Part shown: piece after piece, positions 20,410-31,482 of the stretch
How the letters are laid out: each line of letters opens with the position of its first letter
How positions within the stretch are numbered: the stretch's first letter is position 1
Assembly: GCA_001632435.1 (NCBI GenBank)
Contig: KV423928.1
Location: 62,001 to 126,000, forward strand
DNA length: 64,000 nucleotides
From: Calocera cornea HHB12733
Taxonomy: Eukaryota > Basidiomycota > Dacrymycetes > Dacrymycetales > Dacrymycetaceae
Direction of reading: 5' to 3'
Program-made: the position numbers and the translations under genes
Notes under the pieces: generated by a model
The model's database searches: none
Seen by the model: the letters and a program-made list of their open reading frames with translations, nothing else
What the model was told of the DNA's origin: nothing

Positions 20410-22769
20410 GCATCTCATGGTGTTCCATTGTCTGATCTGGCAAAGGCACGCTTTGTTGGCGGCTTGTTGGAGCAGCCGAGTATAGGGAAGCCGCGGGGTT
20501 CGTGACTTGCGAGAGCAACAGCTCAGCGTGTACGCTAGTGTCTTTTTATACTACGACGTTTGTAGTCATGAAGATTCGGCACGCGGGGCCTGGGTCCCAT
20601 TTAGCATCTGAGAGACCCGTATGCGAAGCCTGATCCTTCTGTATGACACGAGGCAAGACCAGGCACCTCTGGAAGACGGCCCCGCCAGATCGTCCATCTC
20701 AGGGTACGTGATGACATGGCAATGGATTGGACTGAAACCCGCATCGCTGGAGCGTTGTCGTTTGCCAAAAAATGAACTCGCTTGGCGTGTTGCAAACACC
20801 GGTAACATCAGGAAAGATAGCGACCAGCAGAATACTGCCAAACCGCGGGCTTCAGAGCCGACGATGTTCGACAAAACTCGGAGCACATTCGTGTACGGAC
20901 GGCCCGCGTCTTGTCAGCGGAACGCGAAATTGCGTGACCTGCGGAACTCGCACCCTATCTCTTCCAGCAGCGTGCGTGCGTGCGTGCGAGCTGGCGCGTA
21001 ATTAGCGGATATTGCCTTGCATGGTAACCCTGCCGTTACGTATCGGGTGGAAGGAAGAGACAAACCCTAATGCCGCCTCCGGCGAATTGTCTCACCGATG
21101 GCCGATGGCCGACGGCGGGCGATTCCTATACGATACCCGCTGTATTATCGTTAGGACCATGGGCGGCTGGCGGGGAGATGAGGAACAAGCGCGGTGCAGC
21201 CATCAGGGCGAGGCGGATCACGCGCTGCGACGAGCGCGGACTTGCTGATGATGGCCAAGTCACCAGCCTCCAGACCATGCGGCTCTCGAATGGCTCAGAC
21301 ATGATTGTCTGTCGCTTTATGTAGTTTTCGAAAGCACGTTATGAGCGGGCGCCTCGAATCGTGTGCGGGTTCAGGCGCCCGTTCAGGTCGGACTCGGCCA
21401 GGGCCTCTTGTGACCAGACGCTAGTTTGGGAAGGTCGCACCCTGAGCGGTGTCCGCAGCCGTTTCGAAGCCAAGCTCGGGCGAACAAGGAGGAAGGCTTC
21501 TGCTGGGTTCTGACCTTCTTCAGACAGAATCATGATCAGCGAATCCGCAGGCGCGATGGTCATGACAATGATATTCCTGCACATGTTCGAGGCGCAACAT
21601 GCGTGAGATCGCCTGTGAATGGCCAGCGCGCGCACAGGGTTCTGGTGCGATGGGGGGGCTTATGAGGTGGGCCGGCGGGGCACGTGCGTATCCGGCAGGG
21701 GGAGCCGAGCGCTCGTTCCGGGATCCCACGCCTCTGGGCACGGACGGTTATTATGTCACCACTGAATGCGGAAAGCCGGAGTGCGAGTATGGAAAGTGGC
21801 CGGCGACGCACAACAGACGTCATATGCCACTCTGTTCCACAGCGCAGGCAATCTTCCCCTTGTGCGGGGGGCTGCCAATCCTCCTCCGCAACCGATAATC
21901 ATAATTTACACAATCCTCTTATCCTCCTTCCCCCATCGCTTTCCTTTTCATCGCGATCACCCCCACATTGTTGCACGATTGGGTCGCAAAACAGCGATTG
22001 CCCGAGTGTGGCTGACCTCCCCGCACCGCTCCGACAAGTGTCCGCGGCGGTTTCTGCTGCGGCCCACATTCCAGTCGGCACATCCACGTTCCAGCCTGCG
22101 ATTCACTGCTATCAAGACAACGCGACATTCGACCTCGGGCAGCGCTTCCAGAAGGAGCATATACCATATTAGCGGCTCGCCATCCTCTCCTCACCGCCTC
22201 TTCATCGCGCTGGAGGTTCGCTCCGGATCCCCCTTCCCCCTTTCCCCCCCGAACACGCTTCTTTTCCTTCCGCATCGTTGATTGCAGACCGAAGCGACGA
22301 ACGTTCCCCTCGACACTCGAATCTGCCCCAGCGGCTGATCCTGTCGCAGCTCGACATCCTTCGCCGCATACACGACATCCGTCCTCTCGTTGTAGATAAG
22401 TCCATTGGCGTCGCTGTCATAGGTGTGCCTATCTTTCCCCTCCCCCCACACACATACCCAGGGCGCTGACCCTGTCCTCTGTCAGAACACTCCGGCGCCG
22501 CCGGGGCAGTCATCTACGGTCGGTAGGTCACCAGGTGTAGGTCCAAGCGCGCGTCATCTCACCGACCGCGCGACGCCTGCTCGTCCCGCACCGCGTTCAG
22601 ATCCACCCGAGCTATTCGGCGCTTCTGCTCGCCTCCCCTCGAAGGGGGACTGACGCTCGGCGGCCTTCTTCCCCAGTCAAGGCCTCGAGGCCCCGCACAC
22701 CTTATCCATTATCACCCCACAGCCGTGGCGCGCCGGGCAGCTTAGTCCTGCCTCGCCCAACATTGCGGG
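20410..22769. other. Gene-poor 2.4 kb upstream of the RhoGEF
   Basis: No recognisable gene. It contains a strong hairpin at 21346-21381, an AACCCTAA box at 21063-21070, and two stretches with coding-like composition at about 22010-22172 and 22288-22522, described in the findings. Pyrimidine-rich DNA at 21900-22260 would suit a promoter or long leader of the gene downstream. Confidence 0.6.
21346..21381. other. Hairpin-forming inverted repeat
   Basis: CGGGCGCCT at 21346-21354 pairs perfectly with AGGCGCCCG at 21373-21381; three further pairs (GAA/TTC) form if one C is bulged. Loop about 11 nt. Isolated in a gene-poor region; role unknown. Confidence 0.5.
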
Positions 22770-25700
22770 ATGGCCCTCCTCGCCCCGCCCGCCTCCCGCC
22801 TCCCGCCGACCGTGGTCCCGCCTCCCCTGCGCGGGCCTCTTCAGCCATCCGCATCTGAGCCTGACCTCTCGTACCTACGTTCACCTCCCCTCCCCCTACC
22901 ACCAGGAGCAATGCCGCCCGTTGTCGTTGCGCGCAGTCAGCATATTCCGTACGCGGCGCCTAGGAGAAGGATCAGCTTGAGTAGGCGACCAGGAGAGGTT
23001 GAGCGAGGCGGCGATGGGAGGTCGTCGGGAAGCAGCAGCAGTTCGTCTACCACGACGCTCGTCGGTTCCAACGGGCCCCACCCACCGAGAGGCAAGGTCG
23101 GCGCCCTGTTGCACCGGTTCCCCTCCCTGCGCCGATCAGGCTCGCGCTCCTCGTCAAGCTCGTCGTCGCCATCGGCCACATCCTCTCCCGCCCTCTCCCC
23201 GCCAGCCTCTTCTCCACGTATCCCTGCCGCACCACCAATGACCACTTCCGCCAGCCTGCCCATATCCCACCCATCACCCACTCACTCTCACCTTCCCGTC
23301 TCTCCCCCATCAGCGTGGTCGGGAGGGTATGTGTTGCCTACTCCGCCCTCATTGTCTCCCCTCTCAATGTCTCCTCTCTCTACCAGCCCCCTCGGAGCTA
23401 CACCACCTCAAGCTATGTCGCCGCGACGTTCACTCTCATCTCCTACGACAGCGACCACCGCCAACCCCGCCCCGCATAGGCTGTCTTCAACATCAGACGG
23501 CGACGATCATCCAACGCCGAAGCTATCTGCCCAGAAGCGGGCGCAGACGATGCCCGTCCTGCCGCGGACGCATGCGAAGCGGTTCTACGGCCTCATGGAG
23601 GTAGTCGAGACGGAGAGGAATTACGTGCGGGATCTGGTGCTCTTGGTTGACGTGCGTCGCCACTCTTCGTGCTTCTTTCCTTCTAAAGGCTGACTATATG
23701 CGCATATACTAGGTCTACCTCCCTGCCCTGTACGCCGTCGACCCCATTTTGTACCCCTTCATTTCGCGCAACCTCCCCTCGCTGCGTGCCGCGCACGTGA
23801 GCTTCCTGCAAGAGCTAGAGAACGCCCTGCGTGTCGCAGGGCTGCCTTCCAGCACTGAGCCGGAAGACCTGATGCAGATGGACTACTCGACTGACGAGGA
23901 ACCGGCGCGGATCGCCATAGCTGTAGGGAGGATCAGCAGGGCGTTCTTCCTTTCGGTGAGGCTTGCTGTCGGGACAACTTGATGAGGTGGCTGACCGGCC
24001 TGCAGACCGACGTCTGGGCGCTCTATGACGAGTACTGCACCCAGCACACCGCCGCCATGGCTGCGCTCGACAGGCTCTCCACACGCATGGGTGCGGAATG
24101 GAAGGCCATTGAGAGGAGGTGCATGAGCATGGCGACTGGCGCTGGTGGCTCGCCTCGCGGATCGATGGATCACAGTTCCCGACCAGGTAGCCCGACGCTC
24201 GGCGGGGAGAGTGACCGCGAGCGCGGGCGGCCACCCAAGAAGCAGCTCAGCCTACACGACCTGCTTATCGAGCCCGTGCAGCGCATCTGCCGGTACCCAC
24301 TGCTGCTCGCTAAGCTCCTCCCTCCTGAGTTGCGGCATTCGTACGGCACGAACGGCATGCATGGCCCGCACGAGGAGCACGGTGTCAAGGAGCTGCGCGC
24401 GGCGTACTCCGTCATGCGCGAGATCGTCTCCCGCGTCGACGAGGCTCGCGAGCGGCACGAGCGCGAGCTCCGGGGAGAGCGCATTTCTGTGCGCGTGGAG
24501 GGCCCGCAGATCAACGAGAGCCTCATGCTCTCCCTTGGTCCGCCTTTACTCGTTGGGGCTCTCGACGTGCTCGTCCTGCCCCGGTCATTCGCGATCCCTC
24601 CCAGCAGCTCGAACGCGAGCGTCGCCTCTGTCAGCACCGTAGCAACGATCACACCGATGAGCTTTGCGGCACCGGCAGCCTTCTCGACGGCCCCGGGCGT
24701 GGTGGCAGCAAGCACGACAACAGCGAACTTGCCGAGCAAGGTCAGGTATCTCGGGGCCTTCTTGTATGCTGGATGCCTGTTGCTCGTCAAGCCCAAGAAG
24801 GCAAACCTGTATGAGGCGCGTCACTGGCTGGAGCTCGCGAACTGCCAGCTTGTCCAGCCAACTCCTGATGATCGTACGTGGATATGTCACTCGAATACAC
24901 GCATGTACTGACCTTCCCTTTCTCAGCTCCCTTGCTCAATAGCTTCTGCCTGACGAAGGACGACAAGAACTTCTACTTCGCGGTGTCTTGTGCTCAGGAG
25001 AAGTCAGTGTGGCTTCCGGCCATCGCTCAGGCCATCGCGCAGGAGCAAGCACTTGGAGAGAACGCCATGTCGGCGCCGTTCTTCCGCGCCCAGGACGACG
25101 AGGACACAAGCAGCCCAATTCTCATGCAGCCGCCAGTCCTTCTGCCGCACTCTCAGTCCATTTCTGCCAGCTCGATTACATCTCCCGTGTCGCTACCTCC
25201 GGTTGCCGGGGCTCTCGCTCTCCGTCGTCCCACGCAACAGCAGAGACAGATCGTTGACCGCTGCCTCGCCGACGTCTACTCCGAGTCATGCTTGGCCGCT
25301 CGGGCCGGCGCTGCCCTCTTTCCTGATTCAGCCACCACTGCTCCGACTGGCTTCAGCAGGATCATGTATCGTGATAGCTTGTTGTCGTCCGCCGCTGGAA
25401 GTGACAAGGAGAACTCACCTGCGCCGGCCGAGAAGAAGAGAAGGCGCCTGTCAACGCGGTCCTTCACTGGGCTCAGCGCAAGCGAAACGTTCACCGCCGA
25501 GGAACCGGCGCTCACATCGGTGCCGGAAGACGTCCATGATGAAGATGCTCCGACAATCACGCACAGGAGACAGAGAACGTACAGCTACACGATGAGCTCC
25601 GTTCGCGATGCCTTGCATGTGGGACGGGCAAGGCCAGCCAGTGTACAGAACATCCTTAATCTTCAGACATCCGGATTCTCCGGCTCTGACAACTCTCGCT

Positions 25701-26296
25701 CCCCGCCAGCCTCCGGCCCTGGTCTGACTCGCAGTGCTACTCTCATGGCATTCTTATCCGCACGGCAACGGACCAAAAGTGCACCCGTCACTCCCGGTGT
25801 CTCCTCGCCGACCGAGCCTATACCTGCAGTGCCGCTCAACAACAGACCTCCACCCGTTGACACAACGCCCATCGCGACATCCGCGGATCCGTCGCCCAAC
25901 TCGGACCCCACTTCAGCGCTGGAGTTCAGCGCAACAGGTCGCTACAGGGACCGGTTAGAGTCCTTCCCAGGGTCGGCGGAAGGAGGCAGCCAAGATGGTG
26001 TCCTTTCGGATATGACCGATCCGAGTGCGTCAGAGGAGAGTGCCCTTGCACCACCCTCTCCACCTGAAGTCGCCCAACACGTGCATGTTCGTATTCCCAG
26101 CAACGAGCTGGAATCCTTGGTGCTACCGGCGCAGATGGCCCCGATGGACGGGACTAAGGTCTCTCCTAGCGACACGAACAAGACATATCCGCTTCCTGCA
26201 CAATCGACTCTGTCTTCCGCACCTTCCACATTGCGCCGCAAAAATACTGGCAGCTTCTTCATGAGGTTCAACCCCTTCGCCTCGGCAGCCCAGTGA
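22770..26296 (+). CDS. Rho guanine nucleotide exchange factor (DH-PH)
   Basis: Activates Rho/Cdc42-type GTPases. The first about 250 residues are Pro/Ser-rich and probably disordered. The DH domain starts at AKRFYGLMEVVETERNYVRDL (CR1) and runs through LYPFISRNLPSLRAAHVSFL, DVWALYDEYCTQHTAAMAAL and SLHDLLIEPVQRICRYPLLL (CR3), the diagnostic helix. A PH domain follows: RYLGAFLYAGCLLLVKPKKA, FCLTKDDKNFYFAVSCAQEK and WLPAIAQAIAQEQ. The last 400 residues are Ser/Thr/Pro-rich, ending SFFMRFNPFASAAQ. Introns lie near 23654-23712, 23956-24005 and 24874-24927. The ATG at 22770 is the first in the frame before the SASEPDLSYLRS segment; an upstream exon cannot be excluded. Confidence 0.9.
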
Positions 26297-26812
26297 ACCC
26301 CTCCCCTTGTTTATATTCTATGACGACTTTCAATACAACATCGACCGGCTTGGCTTCCCTTCTGCCTGTTTCACCCAGCAATTAAACGTCCCGGCTCTCC
26401 ACGTTCATGCCAACGGCCCTATTCTTGTTATACCGGCGTAGACGCGCAATTCACGTGTATCGTCCTCAGCCTCAGCTCATTTGTACTGGTATTAGACCTA
26501 TCATCTCTACAGCGCATTCGAAAGAATGCAGATTGTACTTGTCTCCTTGCGGCATATATCATTCAAACCTACAGTTCTCTTTATCATACGCAGATTATAA
26601 TCAGATGACGTATGAATTGCGGTTACATTCCACAAGCTTTACGCGTGACTGCATGACTGGGAAGAACGATTTGTATAGAACCTGCGCATTACGTAAAATT
26701 GTGGAAAGTATAAGAGGACATCCTCCTGCAGGCCATGGGATTGTGGGAAAAAAGAATCATGATGGGAATCGAGAGGGAGATTTTGGTCTAGAAGGCGCTA
26801 AAATGTGTCCGT
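26297..26812. other. Convergent intergenic, AT-richer
   Basis: Holds the 3' ends of the RhoGEF and F-box genes. No coding frame or structured element recognised. Confidence 0.7.
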
Positions 26813-28753
26813 CTAATCCAGATCATAGATCGAAGGAGCAGAAGGCATGTCATCTCCCGTGCTGGAGAGAGACGACCGAGTCATAATGTTGGGAGTATCA
26901 CTAGCCGAGAGGAGTGTCTGAGGGGAGGAAGGCGATATGCGTATGGTAGGCGAATTAGGGGTTGTGGGAGAATCTCCTGGTGGGATCTCTACGATGCGTT
27001 CTTCGGATAGGTTGTCCTCGGTTCTATCAACCTCGAAGACTGGCGGTGGTAGAGGGCTGACAGTCCTTGGCCGATAATATCTTTTCTTGGCCCGTCGTTG
27101 GATTGACTGGGAGATCTGGTGTCGAAGCGATGGTTCTTCCTGCGCGAGGTTCAAGCGAAGTTGGTAGAGCGTTTCGGCATCGGGAAAGTTGAATGTGATT
27201 TCGAGCTCGTCCAAAGTCTCCTGGGCCTTGTTATCGATACCAGTCGCCAGAACGCGCTCGAGCTTCGGCAGCATGGAAGAGATGAAAGCCTTCGCACTCG
27301 GTACGTCCGAGCAGCTGATGCCTTCTGCAAACAGATATTCGAGTTGAGGTACAACCAGCTCTGCATCCAGCACAAGTCCGCGAGGGAAATCCAGAGAGAA
27401 TGGGATGTGCACATATTGAAGAGAAGGACACCTGGACACATATTCGCAGAAATCGTTGATTGGCAGCTCCAGGCGTCTGTCAGCCTTGATGATTCCAACC
27501 TCCGTACCCAAGTCTAGAAAGAGACCTTCCAACATCTTGAACTCGTCGGTTACCATGTCAAGTGGAGCTTTGGACAAAGCGATGCGGCCAGAGGTTACAG
27601 ATAGAAAGCGAAGCCGGCTGCACACGGCAAAATCGCGGATGGAATACCACTGTCCAGGAAGGAAGGCAAGATGCAGGTATTCTAGGAAACTGTGCCATCC
27701 TTTGGAAGAGATACTGGTTGCCAGCCGCGAAGGCCAGGACTCATCGATCATGAGGGTGCTGAAGGACTTGACATTAGTAGATGATATCATCGTCAGAAGC
27801 GCTGTTGGATCGGTTAACGGGTTGGATAGAGAAAGGTGGCTCAGTGCAGGGAATGCAGCTGTAGAGTATACAGAAGGATCAGACACTTCTTCGGGTCCCA
27901 TCAGAGAGGTCTCGATGCACAGCATTTCGAGGTGCTTCAAGTTGGACAAAGACGGAAGGAGGTGCTCTGCGTCCAAGCTAGGCCAGATGTCGAGGCGTTT
28001 GAGATGTAAAAAGCCAGGAATCATCGATACCAAACGATCGGTGAGAGTGTTTTGCATATCGTCGTCACTGGACAGGGAAAGATACTGAAGGTTCTCGAAG
28101 GTAGCCACGCGATCAAGGATTCTGCTCAAGCCAGTCATGGAGTCGTTTGCCCATGTTTCGTCGTGTCTCTTCACCGATAGCTTGCTTCCAGGAAGGATGA
28201 AGTATACGTGGCTAATACGAGTTGCATCCAGATGTCGTTCGAGAAGCCCCGCATAGAGTTCTCTAGTGCTATGCTGCCCTTGCGAAAGGTGGGCGAGTCT
28301 GAAGTCTAGTGATAGCTGTGTGACATTCTCGAACAGTCGCGCCAATCCTGAGTATTGACTCAGAATGGATGTCTGAAGTAGCATATCCTCCTTCCACTTG
28401 AGGCGGTATTCATCGCCAATGCATATGCGACGTATATGCGGCTTGTAGTACTCCAGCCGGGCAAAATCTTCAGAAGTTGGTAGACGAGAAAGGACGCTCT
28501 GGAGTGATGGCAATCAGCATGTAGGGTCAAGAGTGGGACGATAAAAGTTTACCTCGGCCTTGGTTTCGAGGAACAGATCGGATGGGAAAAGGTCGAATAG
28601 GACGTGAAGTGGGAGCCACTCGCCCCACACGAGCGGCAGCGCGAGATCCCAGGCTTGCTTGCACGTCAAGCCAACACGCAGGCGATCGGTAACGTTCAGA
28701 GCATCTGACTTGAGCACGTTAAGCAATAGCTCTTTGGTTGCTGGTCGATGCAT
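26813..28753 (-). CDS. F-box/LRR-like protein, basidiomycete type
   Basis: Two exons, 28753-28553 and 28498-26813 (628 aa), joined by a 54-nt intron in frame. The first exon has a divergent F-box-like helix set (LLLNVLKSDALNVTDRLRVG, LTCKQAWDLALPLVWGEW). The body carries irregular leucine-rich repeats: LFENVTQLSLDFRLAHLS, LQYLSLSSDDDMQ, LHLKRLDIWPSLDAEHL, LKHLEMLCIETSLM, ALSHLSLSNPLTD, RLRFLSVTSGRIALS and LQYVHIPFSLDF. The C-terminal tail is Ser/Pro-rich and ends SAPSIYDLD. Such F-box/LRR proteins are very numerous in Agaricomycetes and usually act as SCF ubiquitin-ligase adaptors; the target is unknown and the F-box itself is weak. Confidence 0.75.
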
Positions 28754-28991
28754 TGTGTCGAATACGAGGTGCAGGAGGTGGTGCGAACAGGCCGCGTAAG
28801 AGGAAGTGATGGACGAAAAGACAAAGGTCAAAGCGGCACGGGCCAGTCACAGGATTCCTTCGCCTTCTTTCTCGGAGGCATCCGTCCATCAACAAGCTCT
28901 GCTCACTAGACGACGGTCCAAACTCACATATTAGAGTGAGAACGAAAAGGTAACTATTAGCATAAGTGTTGTTGTACATATTTGTATGTAT

Positions 28992-31238
28992 CTACATGTC
29001 ATATCGACCATGGTCGCTCCCCGGCCCTTCATCCGTCCATCCTTTGAGTTTGTGGATCTCACAAGGCTCTTCACCGATGGGAATACCTTCCCCAGCACGG
29101 AGATGGATGACCTTGCCGTCAACACGTATACAATGCGATTCGTCCATATCATCTTGCCAATGCGCTAGGCCGCATACACCATGTCCGATGATATGAGGCA
29201 CAACGGTATACTCGGGCGTCTCCATGTCGACCAGGAACGGGTGTTCTAAGGCCTTCTCAGCGGTGACGCGGTGAGTACAATCAAGATGAAGCAGCTTGGG
29301 GAGTAGGTCGAGAGCCGCAGCAAGGAGCTTCTGGTCGACCTCTGAGGATGCGAACAAAGATGGATTCATCTTGCGAACCAGGTCAGCCAAGGGCGTGCCG
29401 CCGTGATCTACCGACGGCACGTTGGTGAGGAACGTGCGGTCTGCGCATTGCATGAGCAACTTGCCCAACCAGCATCATCACACATCTGAACGACGTACTA
29501 TGCAAGAAAGCACACTTTGCCATGGCATCCTTTCCATAGATAGCGGCAATCTCCATCAGTGCTTCCACATCGTCGTTTGAGTTGAAAACCGGAAACTTTC
29601 CGGTTAGAAACGAAAGAAGGATAACGCCAGCGGACCACACATCAATAGCTGTGCAACTGTTCAGCGCATACGTTGCCAAAGTTGTACAAGACTAACCAAC
29701 TGTCTGATCAGGACACTTGAGCAGAACCTCTGGCGCTCGGAACCCCCTGGTGCCTGCACGATTCGCTCGGACAGCCGGTCTTTCGTCTTGAGTAGGGTAC
29801 CCAATCTTTTCCGGGCCCTGCGCAATCCGCTTCGGCGCGTTCAAAAACTGCTGCTTCGCTTTGGCCAACTTATCGGAGCGCTGTCCGTTGGTTTCCTGCC
29901 AGCTAAACCTGCCGTGTGGGTGTTCGAATGTTGGTGAAGAATGAAGGCATTTGGGATGTGCAGGAGAAGACGTGCGCTGTACGTGAATGAGATGATATAC
30001 CGTCAGGAATGGCGAATGGCCCACCTGTGCCAGTCCGAAGTCGCAGAGCGTCCCCACCTCTGCCACCGGATCAAACAAGAAGTTCGCAGGTTTCACGTCG
30101 CGGTGGATTATATGCCGAGCGTGAATGTCCCTCAGCGCACGGAAGAGGCACCTGAAGTAGTTCCGCATCTTAGGAAGAGGCAGGACACGGTAGAAAGACT
30201 AACGTGAAATTAGCCTAGCAGCTTTATTTGCCGTGAAGGAAAGTTCTTACTCGGAAGTCTTGATTGCGATGAAAAGGCATGATAGCAACAACCTGATCCT
30301 CCTCGCGAAACGCCGTCATGAGCTGAGCTACATGACGACAGCCACTGCAGAAATGGTAGATCAGTGTTCCGTTATTGCACGATGGACTGAGTCTTACCGT
30401 AGTTCTTCCATGATGAGCAGCTCGTTTTCGATACGCGTCGGACTGCTCGTAACGTATATGCGCTTGATGGCAACATATGCTTTGCCACGTCCATCCTTCT
30501 GGGGAGGAAGTGTTTGGTAATGGGCAGAAGACCAAGGTGGATGATGTCCGAGCCAGTACGAATTGAGATGGGTCTCGTATGCAAGGTCTTCTGCCTTGTA
30601 AACTGATGAGAAAGTACCTGCATTGCAATGATGAGCGCTACACTCCAAACTAGACGCATATACGCACCTTCCCCAAGGCGATCAACCAGGCGGTAGTTAT
30701 CGGCAAGCCCTTGGACCGAGTTCTCTAGATCCTGGATCTCGGCCAGGATCTCCGCTTGCTCGCTTGCAGGCTTCATGTGGAAAGACAGTTCTTCATCGTC
30801 CTCCTCCGCCTCTTCGTCACTCTCATCCCACATCTGGTGATCCTGAGATCCCTCCCCACTAGCCCAAACTGGATCCGACTGAGGCACGTCCTCATCCTCG
30901 CCAAGCTCGTCGTTGGCATATGCCGCCTCCACAGGAACATCGTTGTCATCTCCGGTCCCATCGGGCATGGGAACATAAAGGTCCTCGGTCGTCATGTCCT
31001 CCTCCCGACGCTCTTCCTCAACAGCTGCTGCTTGCTCTGCCCTATACTCCCCTTCGTCCTCTTCTATTGGATCGCCTTCGTCTCCATCGCCTTTTGGAGG
31101 CAGCTTCTCGTTTAGGAACGGTTGAATGCGAGACAGGTACGCGTTATTAGTCGAGTCCGATGAGCCGACCTGCAGCGGATTAGAGGAATGCGTAGATAGC
31201 AGATGCGTGGGATGTGTAGGTGTAAGAATGGCGGTCAT
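28992..31238 (-). CDS. CDC7: CDC7-type protein kinase (DDK catalytic subunit)
   Basis: Kinase of the Dbf4-dependent complex that fires replication origins. A highly acidic N-terminal region of about 170 residues precedes the kinase. Kinase landmarks: YRLVDRLGEG then TFSSVYKAED (Gly loop, split by an intron), YVAIKRIYVTSSPTRIENEL (Lys and Glu), IIHRDVKPANFLFD (catalytic loop), GTLCDFGLAQ (DFG), a long insert between DFG and APE as in CDC7, then GTRGFRAPEVLLKCPDQT, IDVWSAGVILLSFLTGKFPV, and HRVTAEKALEHPFLVD. The C-terminal tail after the kinase ends GPGSDHGRYDM. About eight exons. The start is the ATG at 31238; the frame extends upstream only to a TTG. Divergent from DBP8. Confidence 0.93.
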
Positions 31239-31276
31239 GGTGATACGTGCGAGTGGTATATACGGTGCGGGGTAAT

Positions 31277-31347
31277 ACGCGTCGATCGCAGGGGGAAAGC
31301 ACAATGTGCAGAAGCAGGAAGCAAGGGAAGGTGTAATGGAGACGCGT
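31277..31347. promoter_or_regulatory. Two ACGCGT (MCB) boxes between CDC7 and DBP8
   Basis: ACGCGT at 31277-31282 and again at 31342-31347, 39 and 104 nt upstream of the CDC7 start codon. This is the MluI cell-cycle box bound by MBF in yeasts. The intergenic interval is 244 bp. Binding is an inference. Confidence 0.45.
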
Positions 31348-31482
31348 CCAAGCTCGCGTCACCTGACCCAATAAATTATGTAAGGGTACCGCATCGCCAC
31401 CACTTTCACGCGCTTCTCTTAGCGCATCCAGGGCATCATCGACCAAAAAGTTGAGAGGGACGCCAAGGACCCTTCAGCAACG

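Noticed and set aside
21346..21381. tRNA gene
   Set aside because: Only one stem is present; no D, anticodon or T arms can be folded.
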